In this document: positions 44,813 to 56,061 of the stretch, in pieces
How the letters are laid out: every line of letters starts with the position of its first letter
Position numbering within the stretch: the first letter of the stretch is position 1
Source: Petunia secreta
Taxonomy: Eukaryota > Streptophyta > Magnoliopsida > Solanales > Solanaceae
DNA length: 64,000 nt
Assembly (NCBI GenBank): GCA_029990175.1
Contig: JARKIP010000065.1
Location: 7,568,501-7,632,500, forward strand
Direction of reading: 5' to 3'
Position numbers and translations under genes: made by a program
Notes under the pieces: model-generated
What the model saw: the letters and a program-made list of their open reading frames with translations, nothing else
Databases searched by the model: none
Told to the model about the DNA's origin: nothing

Positions 44813-45010
44813 TCTAGGTTCTAAGTCGAGTCCTAGGAGTCAATGGAGCAGTGTCTGAGTAGAGTCATGCTTATGGGTATGTTGTGCACCATACTTATGA
44901 GCGAGAGGCTACAAGGTCATGTTAGGAAAATGTTTCCCTTCGTTTCATCTCTGTCGTGCGATGTAGTGTACGGGTGCTGACCTTTTTTTTTCCTTCGTAT
45001 ATCTGCTGAG

Positions 45011-45819
45011 ATGAGGAAGACGAGGTCATCTTCTGCCAGAGTAGCCGCTCAGGGAGCGTAGGCTGGTACATCAGCACCAGCACAGATGCGAGCCCCTACT
45101 AATGCCTGGAAAGGTCGTCCGCCAACTGTTAGGCAGGACACATCTATTCCTCCGGTGTCTGCAGCGACACCATCAGCACCTGTTCCACTTCCATCTTTGC
45201 CTACTATCGTGTCGGGCGCAGTTGTGATTTATTCGGATGAGTATATGAGACTAGTGGGCATGGCCAGCCATCGGGCCCCCGCTAGTAGGGATGCTGCAGT
45301 ACCTGTATCGGTACCTCAGCCGACCACTCCAGTTATGAGTACGCCGACCTATGAGGCTACTCCGGATATGGGTCATGTTGTTCAGCCGGGTTCCGCTATT
45401 CCTATTCCGGTTATGGGTACCGAGGAGGTAGCTTGGAGGATTGAGTCTTTTATGAAGATCAGGCCTCCTCAGTTTGATGGCACATCTGCCACTTGTTCTG
45501 CCCATCATTTTCTTCAGGAGTGTGAGAAGATTTTTAGAGGCTGCAGCGGAGAAGCATGTCAGTGTCTGCCTATGACACTAGGTTCTTGGAGCTGTCCCGT
45601 TATGCGCCAGCTATGGTGGCACTCGAGAGGGACAGGGTGTTGAGATTTATTGAGGGTCTTAACCCTCTGTTGCAGTTTGCTGTCACCACAGTTGCGATTG
45701 GCATGACTTATCGCAAGGTAGTGGATGCTGCCAGGCGCTTGGAGGATGCCCATGCCAGGGTTCAGGAGGAGCGGTGCAGGCTATGCTATGACCAGGCAGG
45801 GTGTCGAGGCACCTACTGA
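45011..45819 (+). pseudogene. Gag remnant, internal 3
   Basis: Identical defects to internal 2: TAG at codon 17, central capsid deletion, frame change. Confidence 0.8.
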
Positions 45820-46170
45820 TGATATTGCAAGTATGCATTCTATTTGTGGTCGCAGTGCCGTTGTTTATTTAACCCGAGGTTTTGCTTATTTATATCTATC
45901 GCCTGGGTTTGCCCTTATTAGGGCAAGGATTGGATTTGCCCTTATTTGATGATCCTTGAATGGATGGTATATCTATCGGGAGATTTTATATGTATGAATA
46001 AGGGTTATTGGCAGCGCTTATGTTCTTATATGCGGTGTAGAGTCCCTAGTAGACTCGCTGGTTTTAGATATGACGGATTTGACGTCACTAGGGATATTGA
46101 TTTATTGGTATCCTGTCATGCGACACTGGGTTGCCATGTCGAGTCAGTGGCTATCGGTATTGAAGGCGGG
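45820..46170 (+). other. Orphan segment, internal 3
   Basis: Same as 39351-39701. Confidence 0.6.
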
Positions 46171-46204
46171 ATCAGAGTGGCGCAGCGGTAGCGTGATGGA
46201 CCCA
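46171..46204 (+). other. Embedded 5' half of initiator tRNA-Met, copy 3
   Basis: Same 34 nt as the other copies. Confidence 0.7.
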
Positions 46205-47533
46205 GAATTATTTGGAGGGATTATAATGTTTTCTATTCGCTATCATTTCGGGAAATTTAGCGTTGTAGCCGACGCCTTGAGTAGGAAGTCCATGGGTAGC
46301 CTTGCCTATCTTGATGCTGATATGAGGCCGTTGGCTCGTGAGTTGCAGGTTTTGTCCATTAGTGGCGTTCGGTTTGATGATTCTGTTCCAGGCCGGGTGC
46401 TTGCATATGTGGGGTCGCAGTCGTCTCTAGCTTCCCAGATTCGGGAAAGGCAGTTCGAGGATCCTTATCTGAGAGATCTCCGGGACAGGGTCCTGAGTGG
46501 GGGAGTGTCCTCGTTCGTGATTGGTGATGATGGTGCCTTGCGGCTTAACGGCCGGGTTTGTGTTCCAGCCATTGTGGAGCTGAGGCAGATGATTTTGGCA
46601 GAGGCTCACAGTTCGAGATATTCCATTCATCCGGGTACTGCAAAGATGTATCATGATCTTCGAGAGCTGTATTGGTGGAAAGGGATGAAGAGGGATGTTG
46701 CTGATTATGTATCTCGGTGTTTGAATTGCCAGCAGGTGAAGTATGAGCACCGGAGGCCAGCCGGGGTGACCCAGTCTATGCCCATTCCCGAGTGGAAGTG
46801 GGAGCAGATCACTATAGATTTCGTAGTTGGTTTGCCGCTGACCGTGGGTAAGCATGATTCGGTGTGGGTAGTAGTTGATCGACTGACGAAGTCGGCTCAC
46901 TTCATTCCAGTGAGGACTACTTATACCTCGGAGCGTCTGGCTCGTATCTTCATTGAGCAGATTGTGAGATTGCATGGTGCTCCTGTTTCTATCATTTCTG
47001 ACCGAGGTGCTCAGTTCACAGCTCAGTTTTGGAGATCTTTTCAGAGAGAGCTGGGTACTCGGGTCGATCTCAGCACTGCATTTCACCCGCAGACTGATGG
47101 CCAGTCTGAGCAGACCATTCAGATCCTCGAGGATATGTTGAGGGCGTGTGCTATTAATTTTGGAGGCCATTGGGATAGCCATTTGCCGCTAGCAGAGTTT
47201 GCGTATAATAATAGCTATCAGGCTTCTATCCAGATGGCTCCGTTTGAGGCATTGTATGGTCGGAGATGTCGCTCACCTATAGGTTGGTTCGAGTCTGGTG
47301 AGGTCCAGGTGTTGGGGCCCGATTTGGTGCAGCAGACCTTAGATAAGGTCCGGGTTATTCAGGATCGACTCCGCACGGCTCAGAGCCGGCAGATATCGTA
47401 TGCAGATCGGAGGCGGAGAGATCTTGAGTTCATGGTTGGGGACCGGGTATTCCTCAGAGTGTCGCCCATGAAGGGTGTTATGAAATTTGGGAAGAAAGGC
47501 AAGCTCAGTCCTAGGTTCATTTGGGCCTTTTGA
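46205..47533 (+). pseudogene. RNase H tail and integrase, internal 3
   Basis: Open from an ATG at 46070 to a TGA at 47533, identical in sequence to the copy in internal 2, with intact HHCC and DDE residues and the same C-terminal frameshift. Confidence 0.85.
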
Positions 47534-47900
47534 GATATTGGAGCGCGTTGGCGCCGTTGCTTATAGACTGGCTTTGCCTCCCTCTCTGTCTGTTCATCCG
47601 GTGTTCCATGTGTCCATGCTCCGGAAGTATGTTCACGATCTGTCTCATGTGATCGATATGGCTTCCGTGGAGGTAGATGGCGACTTAGCTTATTCGGAGG
47701 AGCCTATTGCTATTGTGGCTAGAGAGGTCCGTAAGATGAGATCGAAGGTGATCCCGCTTGTGAGAGTTCAGTGGGGGCATCACTCCATTGCCGAGGCCAC
47801 TTGGGAGCTTGAGTCCGAGATGCGTGAGAGGCATCCGCGCTTGTTCGATGATTCAGGTATGAAATCCTTGTATTTTCTAAGCCTGAATTTGCATTTTTAA
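47487..47900 (+). pseudogene. Integrase C-terminus and chromodomain-like tail, internal 3
   Basis: As in internals 1 and 2. Confidence 0.8.
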
Positions 47901-50641
47901 GTTTTATTGATTTCGGGTGGTACCGAGGGGTCCTCGAAATCCGTGCCAGCTCCGTGGCTAGTGTGTGGATCCTACCTTAGACTTAGGCTCGTCCGAGGAC
48001 GGCCGAGAGTCTAAGTGGGGGAGAATGTAACGACCCTCAAATAGTCGTTACGGGATCCGGGACCTCGATTTGCGTGTCGACAGTCCTAAAAGCTCCGTTA
48101 GGTCATTTATGACCCGTCTGTGAAATCTGAGTCGAAACGGAGTCCGTTTGATAGGTTTTCGAGAAAAGGATCCGTTTATGAAATTTCGGAAAGGAATTTG
48201 GGGTTTCGATAGGTCGTTTTGAGTAAACGAACCCCGATGGAAAATCCGAGCGCACCGTTAGGTCCGTCTCGTCATTTATGATATGTAGCAACCTTCAAAA
48301 TTGAAAACGGACCTCGTTTGATAGGACTTTTGATAAAGTCCCCGTTTCGGAAGTTTAAAAGAGTTAAAAGAGGTTTCCGAGCTCGATTAGAGTAAATGAG
48401 CTCCGATGAGAGATCCAAAAGTTCCGTTAGGTTCGTATAGTCATTTGTGACTTGTAGCAACTTTCGGAATTGGATTCCGAGGTCGTTTGGTTAAATTTCG
48501 CTATTTTGGCGAAAGTCGAAAATTGAACCTTTGCCGTGGGACCTACTTTTTGAGTTCTGGAGGTCCGAATTGAGTTCCGTCTTGACGAGCATGTCACACA
48601 AGTATTTTATGACTTGTGTGCAAAATTTGGGGTCATTCCGAGCTTCGTAGGGTCCCGTTTGGACCCAAAACAGTTCGGATTTTTCTGCTGTTTTCTGCTA
48701 CTGTTTCTGTTGCGAGCAGCCGGAAATATGGCATTTTTCTGGCCAATCCGTAAGGAATTAGGAAAAACTCAAAACATGAAAGTTGTAGCCCTTTGAGTTG
48801 TGGTTCTAATGGCACTGGTTCAGGTCATTTAGACATTCCTATCAAAAGTTAGGATTATTGGAACAGAGGCTGTTACAGTGGTAAAAACTGCTATAAAAGG
48901 GGTCATTTCGGGACAGATTTCGGGAAACCGAATTTTTATTCAAAGGAGGCGATTTGGAGGCGATTTTTGGAAGGTTCAAAACGTGTATAATCATAAGGTA
49001 AGCCTCCATAACTCATTTCATATCATATATCATGAGAATCAAAGCTTGATTCATAGGAAATGAGTTAGAATCCTAAATTTTAAGATTTGGGGAAAATCAA
49101 CGAGCAAGGCTCGTATGAGAAATCTAATTGCATATTTGGACTCACGGGAGTGTGGGGAGTCCGGAAATATATATTTTATTAATTTTGGGCTCGGTCCCAC
49201 CCGAGGGTATTTTGGTAATTTTACCCTAAAATACTTAGAAGCTTAATTGCTTATAATTGAGAACTAATGAGTGCTATATTGTCTTGATAGACTTAGAGGA
49301 AAGTTCCCCGAGGACAAGAAGAGCATGAAAGGAGATTTGCTTCCTAGCTTTGAACCGCAATTCGAGGTAAGTGAGACTTGACCTCTACTTTGCTTGTGGA
49401 TACGTCCAGCATGCTAGTACGCTTCGGGTATTCTTATGTGATTAGCTTAGGGCTATGTGTTAAATATGAATTGACTAGCGTTGGCTAGGTATATTACTAT
49501 TAATTAAATATGAATAGTAAAGACATGAGTTGCCCGAGGTATGTGCCGGTCTAGACGCTATATTGAGATAGCGATTAATTATATTGTGGGATTGCTTACT
49601 ATTATTTGATCATAAATAGTGAGTACATGAGTTGACCGAGGTATGTGCCGGTCTAGACGCTACATTGAGATAGCGATGACTTATATTGTGGGATTGCTTG
49701 CTATGTCATGATTAGATAGCAAGGACCTGGGGATATGGCCGAGGATGTTGCCGGCATATCATTGATTATGTCTTGCCGAGGTTTCTGCCGGCTTATGTAC
49801 GAATTTGGTACTTGTATGGTTATCATGACGGGTTGTGTAGTGCTGACTCCTCGTAACCTTTGGTTAGACGACACGGGAGTAGGGATTGTACCTCCAAACC
49901 GTCGTCGGGTTAACCTCCACTTTACATTGAGCTAGCATAACCAATCTTGGTTACAGTGACTGTGTAATATTATCGTTATTAATATTTCTGTTATTATTTC
50001 TGTTATTGCTATTAATGTCATGGATATTAATACTGTTAGAGGGACACTTGAAAGGGGGTGTGGTGTCGCCTATACTATGAGATGTGTCAAACTTGACAGG
50101 GGGTGTGGTGTGGACACTTGATTATTGAGATGTGACACACTTGACAGGGGGTGTGGTGTGGTCACTAGATATTTGAGATGTGACACACTTGACAGGGGGT
50201 GTGGTGTGGTCACTAGATTGTTGAGACACGACACACTTGACAGGGGGTGTGGTGTGGTCGTATATAAATGAGATGAGACAATGACTACGGGTCATTGGTC
50301 TACCTCCTTATGATTGAGACAGTGACTACGGGTCACTGGTATGTTGTTTATGTTGAAAATGGCGTTATGGCCTATAGACGGAGCCGCACAGGGTGCGTGC
50401 TGATATTGAGTGATGAATGTATTGTTGTCTACGTCCGTTGGCGGTGTTGCTAGCCTACCGTAGGTTTAGGTTAGTCGGCGTGGGAGTAGAGATTGGACCT
50501 CCAAACCACTGTTTGATTGATCTAGGCCTTAAGTTGGGTGGGCATAATCCTCTTTGACTTGTGTATGATATTCTGAGACTACTGGCTTACTTAATGTGTA
50601 TGTGACATATGCTATCTGTATGTACATAGGTACATACGTAT

Positions 50642-50759
<118 letters not shown>

Positions 50760-51176
50760 GTATATAATTATATATACTTGGATAATTATATTGTGAATAT
50801 GTGCGACTGCACTATTTATTTACGTAGAAACGACGTGCTTAGTTGCTTGCGATGCATGTTTGCGACTTGTCCCGCAAGGGTGATTTAGCGGGCCTGTTAG
50901 TGATCTTACTGGGCTTCGGCTCATAACTTACTCTGCCACATGTGCAGGTACTTCTTCTAGATAGCCATCGAGACAGTAGCGACCGTTCGAGGCTGCTGTA
51001 TTATTTTGTTGAGGTGAGCCAACCGTACAGTCCACGGTGGCGTACCGCCAGTGTTGTATAGAGATAGACTCCACTTCACTTCTGTTGTATTTTATTTCGA
51101 TTGAGTCACTCTATAGATGCTCCATTGGTGTTTGTTGGGTATAGTAGACAGGGGTGTCTACCTTCTTTTGGATTCC

Positions 51177-51181
<5 letters not shown>

Positions 51182-51262
<81 letters not shown>
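51182..51262. repeat. (AT)n near the LTR4 3' end
   Basis: About 40 AT units. Counterparts at 31673-31744, 38132-38222 and 44617-44692 differ in length. Confidence 0.95.
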
Positions 51263-51264
<2 letters not shown>

Positions 51265-51371
51265 CATCATGTTTCTCTTATTTCAGTTTATTTCCGCATT
51301 TTTGTTTCTGTTGGTTCGCCTAGGCAATATCGTTTAGGTGCCATCACGGATCCAGATTTTGGGTCGTGACA

Positions 51372-51376
51372 GTCTC
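51372..51376. repeat. Target site duplication GTCTC (right copy)
   Basis: Pairs with 28611-28615. Removing the array and one copy gives a junction that aligns with about 2125-2160 of copy A. Confidence 0.9.
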
Positions 51377-51604
51377 TCTCCGGAAGTTTCAAATTCAAAC
51401 TGTAAAAGGTAATTTGAGCTGCGTTTTCTCAGTTTCTGTGATGTTTCTGTGCTGAATTTCAGTTTTTTTGCGGAAATATATCTGTGTTTGTGACTGTAAA
51501 TCAATGATTTGAAATAAAAATTCGTGATTATGATCTCATTTGCACGCGAATTTACTGTTATATATAATTAATATGAATCTGAATTAAGTTCAAAAGTGTA
51601 TGCA

Positions 51605-52465
51605 GCACTAGGTGCTGGGGGTTTGTGTTACATTGAAGCAAAGCCCTGTTATAATATCCTGTAGCTATGATTATATTTTAGCTTACCACTTCAAAATCAC
51701 CTGTTATCCAGCATTAAATGCTGGAGGTTAGTGTTACGTTGAAGCAAGGTCCCATTACAATATCCTGTGGCTATGTATTTTAGCATATAGAGCTGCACTT
51801 CAAAAAATCCCCCCTGTTGTCCAGCATTAAATGCTGGGGATTAGTGTTACGTTGAAGCAAGGTCCCATTACAATATCCTATGGCTATGTATTTTAGTATA
51901 TAGAGCTGCACTTCAAAAAATCCCCCCTGTTGTCCAGCATTAAGTGCTGGGGATTACTATTAAGTTGAAGCAAGGTCCCATTACAATATCCTATTGTCCA
52001 GCACAAAAATGCTGGGGTTTAGTGTTACGTTGAAGAAAAGCCCCATTACAATATCCTGTAGCTGTGATTACATTTTATGATATAAAGTTGCACCTCAAAA
52101 AATCCCCCCTGTTGTCCAGCATTAAATGATGTGGCTTAGTGTTACGTTGAAGAAAAGCCCCATTACAATATCCTGTAGCTATGCTATATTTTAGGATATA
52201 GAGCTGCACTTCAAAAGAACACCCTGTTGTCCAGCACAAAAATGCTGGAGTTTAGTGTTACGTTGAAGAAAAGCCCCATTACAATATCCTGTAGCTGTGA
52301 TTACATTTTATGATATGAAGTTGCACCTCAAAAAATCCCCCATGTTGTCCAGCATTAAATGTTGCGGCTTACTATTAAGTTGAAGCAAAGTCCCATTACA
52401 ATATCCTGTAGCTATGGTATATTTTAGCATATAGAGCTGTACTTCACAAATCCCCCTCCCCTGTA
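51605..52465 (+). repeat. Eight-unit hairpin tandem repeat, 107-118 bp
   Basis: Units begin at CAGCATTAAATGCTGG or CAGCACAAAAATGCTGG dyads near 51605, 51711, 51823, 51936 (a short unit), 51999, 52118, 52233 and 52350. Each continues with GTGTTACGTTGAAGCAA, CCCATTACAATATCCTGT, AGCTGCACTTCAAAAAATCC and CCTGTTGTC. Two unit subtypes alternate in the distal half (ATTAAATG and ACAAAAATG loops), suggesting higher-order duplication. Confidence 0.9.
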
Positions 52466-52615
52466 TAATTATCCATTATACTATGGAAATGTATATTTAG
52501 CTTATAGGTTAGCAGTTCTTAAGCTTTCATTATTAAGCTACAATTACAGTATTTTACCATGTGGCTTTCTTTGCCACTTAGTTTAGTATTTTTACTGTGT
52601 TTATAACTACAGGTG

Positions 52616-53140
52616 ATGGCTAAACAGTGTATTGTTCTTGCATTCAAAGGGAAATGGACACCAGATTATAAGTACATAGATCATGAGACAAGGATTTTTC
52701 TGCATACTGAAACAGATACATTTGAAGATTTCAGAAAAAAACCTTTGGAAAAAGATAGATTTAGATGAAGAACATTTTGAGACATTCATATGGTTTGATA
52801 TGGAACTTGGAACAAGCAAAGGTGTCCCTATAAAAAATACCGATGATTTAATCAGTTGTTTACACTTGATGAAGAACAATTCCGAGTATAGGAGTAGACG
52901 TTTCATAGTTGACATTATACAACGATCTCCACAGTCTGAGAGAGTTTATTACGTTGAAGGGAAAATGATAATGCAAATAGACAACGATGATGCTTTTGAA
53001 GTGATAGTTTTAACACCTCCGTCTGTCGAAGTTGTAGCAGTAGATCAACAGTTAATGCATGCTGAAAACACAGAACAACAGTTTGTAAATCTTCAACTTC
53101 CTGAGACATCAAGTGCTGGAAAAAAGAGAAAGAGGTCACA
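52616..53140 (+). pseudogene. MURA N-terminus-like ORF, copy B
   Basis: ATG at 52616, just after an acceptor-like CTACAG, starts MAKQCIVLAFKGKWTPDYKY. A frameshift at the A7 run near 52736 moves the reading to the frame open from 52683: KKIDLDEEHFETFIWFDMEL, GVPIKNTDDLISCLHLMKNN, RRFIVDIIQRSPQSER. It continues through an acidic and Gln-rich linker to a basic KKRKRSQ patch at about 53120-53140. Beyond that the frame runs into the short repeats. No catalytic transposase domain follows. Closest to copy A, more distant from 24494-24940. Confidence 0.5.
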
Positions 53141-53765
53141 ATGTTTGTGCTGGGAGAGAGCTTGGTGGCCCACCCCCTCCCCCCCAGACATTGGTGCTGG
53201 GAGCACAAGTAGTTCATGTGCATGGTCACAGTATTTTGTGCTGGGACCTATGATGTTTTGTTATACAAAGTCCCATGTTTTAGAACTGGGACACAAGCAC
53301 TTGTTAAACAAAGGGGTCACAGTATTTTGTGTTGGGGCCTATGATGCTTTGTTATACAAAGTCCCATGTTTTAGAACTGGGACACAAGCACTTGTTAAAT
53401 AAAGGGGTCATAGTGTTTGTGCTGGGGGAGAGCTTGGTGGCCCACCCCCTCCCCCAGACATTGGTGCTGGGAGCACAAGTAGTTTATGTGCATGGTCATA
53501 GTATTTTAGAACTGGGACACAAGCACTTGTTAAACAAAGGGGTCCAGTATTTTGTGCTGGGGCAACAGTCTATCCCCCTACAGAGTCACGGTATATAGTT
53601 CTGGGGCAAAGAATTTCACAAAAAAAACCGTTGCCCCCTTTAAAAATAACCCACCATTTACAATGGACAAGTACCTGTTAAAAACACACAGTCCCAGTTT
53701 TTTATCATGGGGCAACAGCCTATCCCCAACAAAAGGTCACAGTATATAGTTCTGGGGCAATGGGT
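53141..53765 (+). repeat. GCTGGG/CCCAG short repeats downstream of copy B ORF
   Basis: Interleaved repeats: GCTGGGAGAGAGCTTGGTGG at two places, a ~93-bp unit with GGGACACAAGCACTTGTTAAA four times (53290-53545), and GGGGCAACAGYCTATCCCC with ATATAGTTCTGGGGCAA twice. These translate as the tail of the 52683 frame but are non-coding in nature. Confidence 0.7.
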
Positions 53766-54000
53766 TTCACAGAAAAAAGCGTTCCCCTTAAAAAAACCCC
53801 ACCATTTTAAAGGGAATCAAAAGCTTATACTGTACTCCAATTGAAAATCTAAACATTTTTCGAAACAAAATCAAAACCTATAACCCATATACACGTACAA
53901 AAAAAAAAAAAATACGAAGTAAGCACAGTTACCTTAATATACGAAACAGCAAAATAAAGTTTTTACCCCAATCACTATCAGAATACCTAACAGCTCAATG

Positions 54001-54600
54001 TTTTGACTCTTCTAGAACTCGACTCCATAGTAGTTCCTTTGATTGCAGAACACTTTTGGTTGTCTGCAGATGCACTTAACTGAGACAATGCATGAAGCTT
54101 GACAGAACACTAACAGCATATAATGTTTCAGCTCTTCTGGTTATAAGATACATCAAATACCCAATGATATCAACGCTATCATCTTTGTGTAGTTTATCTC
54201 TTTTTGGTTCATGGTTGTGCTCATTGCTCTGCAATCTTCTATTTTGATTTTCTTGAGAATCTTCTTTGCATATTTTTGTGGCAAATAAAGACCTCACATT
54301 TTCCTAGTTTAATCTCCATTTCAAGAAAATATCATTAAACCAAGATTAATCATTTCAAAACTTGCATCATAATTAGCTTAAACTCATCAATAAATTTTGG
54401 TTTGCTCCTTATAATCACAAGTTCATCTTCATAAAGAGAAACAACAAGAATACTGTTGTTTTTGTTTAACATAAAGCATCGATCCTGAATGACTTTTTTT
54501 AAAAACGAGGCCAATCAAATAATCATCTATTCGACTATACCAAGCTCTTGGTGCATGTTTTAGGCCCATAAACAGCTCAAATAATCATCTCATTCTCACC
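54001..54600 (-). pseudogene. Ty1/copia reverse transcriptase fragment
   Basis: On the minus strand: GLKHAPRAWYSRIDDYLI at about 54585-54530, then FKKSHSGSMLYVK, remnants of the LIVSLYVDD region with stops, then YLPQKYAKKILKK at 54280, and a GYLMYLITRRAETLYAVSVLS-like segment ending FMHCLS at 54076-54150. Order and words are those of copia RT. Many stops and frameshifts. No LTRs identified. Confidence 0.8.
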
Positions 54601-55690
54601 ATCCAAATGCAAATGATGATATAATGTAGAGGAGACCGATTAGAGATGAGGCTCCTAGGTTACAGCCACTTGACACTTAGATACGCATCTCAACTATTTG
54701 TCGATATATATTACCCCTCAATTAATACAATTATCGAATAACTCTTGCCTAATACAGTAAACTTAGAAAAAATGAAATAATTCACATAATATTTTTGCCC
54801 CGACTCTTCATTGCCTGGCTTTCTTTAAATTTACTAGTTGATGCAGACTTAACGAACCCTATATGCATATCACTTTCACTTTCGCTTTCGCTTTTAACTC
54901 AAAATTTGCTTTCTTCCGTTAACAAGAACTGAGATTAATTATATACCAAACTGGGATAGACAAATTACATCTCCTAATTATCAGTTAGCCGGATCCCGTA
55001 TCATTAGAGATAATGATCTTTCGAGGTTCTTAAACAATAGGTCCGGTAATGATTATAACCTGTCAGCAAGCCATTGAGTATATACCCCCTTATCTTTGAC
55101 ATTTTCTGATGTATGAGACGAGGCATATCATCAAATCCTTCAATCAACCACCTCTCAATACCAATATAGTTAAAACTGATTATGTGACTCATTTTTACCA
55201 AGTTGTTTTAACAAATTCACACCGTTTAGATCAATTCGACTCTTCAGAATGATTGACGCCAATTGGCCTATGTTGCAATTAGAGACAAAGTGTAGCTCCA
55301 AATTCCACTTGAATTTCCTAAACCTCATAAATATGTTCTGCAATGAAATTAATTTTGAACTGATCAATCATTGAAGGGCCAATTGCTCCATCAAGGGACC
55401 CCAACCTGCACTTTTTTGTTGCCTTATCATGATGGTTTTTGCTTAGCGTGTCAAAAGTTCCTGTATTTCTTTTTCCACTTGACATACAATACAAATACAC
55501 AGCTTGGACCGACATGACTATTTGTACAAGGACACATCTGAATGTCTCTTTTAACGGGAGAAGAACATAACATCAAATATACAAACTAGTAACGGATAAG
55601 CAAATAATATACCTTGAAACAAGGACGCAGAATATAATAGCTTTACCAGTAACATAACTGCATGAATCAGAGCTGTTATGAATGTACGAG
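54601..55690. other. Intergenic; possible unidentified gene relic on minus strand
   Basis: A minus-strand stretch at 55515-55320 reads MSSGKRNTGTFDTLSKNHHD followed by KKCRLGSLDGAIGPSMIDQF, followed by disconnected open pieces down to 55004. The composition is coding-like but I recognise no family and see stops between pieces. The rest is AT-rich without features. Confidence 0.3.
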
Positions 55691-56061
55691 CGCAAGAACT
55701 TTTAAGAAGAAACACATCCAATATTTACATAAAACTATTTTTTTCCTTTTCTCTCAGATTTCATTCTACAACTTATTTATCTAACATTGACTCCATAATG
55801 CCAGTGAAAAAGGGAGGGGGAATTAAACATTTTAACGAAAAGATACAACCAATTCTACTCGGCCCTTCCACTTGGCTCCCACCAAAAATATTTACAGCAT
55901 CTCCTATGGCTTTACTCCCGCTCTATCACAATGCAGGGAGAAAAACCAACAACCATCCTAAGCTAGAATTCCTTCACTTCCACAAGCCTGCAGTCTTATT
56001 TAGGCATAAGTCATCCTTATAGGAAAAATATAGTAATACCTCAAATCTCAAATCTCAAATC

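Larger units (their letters stand above)
44798..48025 (+). mobile_element. Internal region 3 of the array
   Basis: 3228 bp, like internal 2. PBS at 44801-44812, PPT directly before 48026. Confidence 0.95.
51377..53965 (+). mobile_element. MULE copy B, right part
   Basis: Continues the element begun at 28380. Collinear with the reverse complement of 2125 down to about 335: leader, hairpin repeats, MURA-N fragment, short repeats, and an A-rich tail near 53890-53950. Similarity to copy A ends at about 53965, so the right terminus is lost, next to a copia fragment. Confidence 0.6.
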
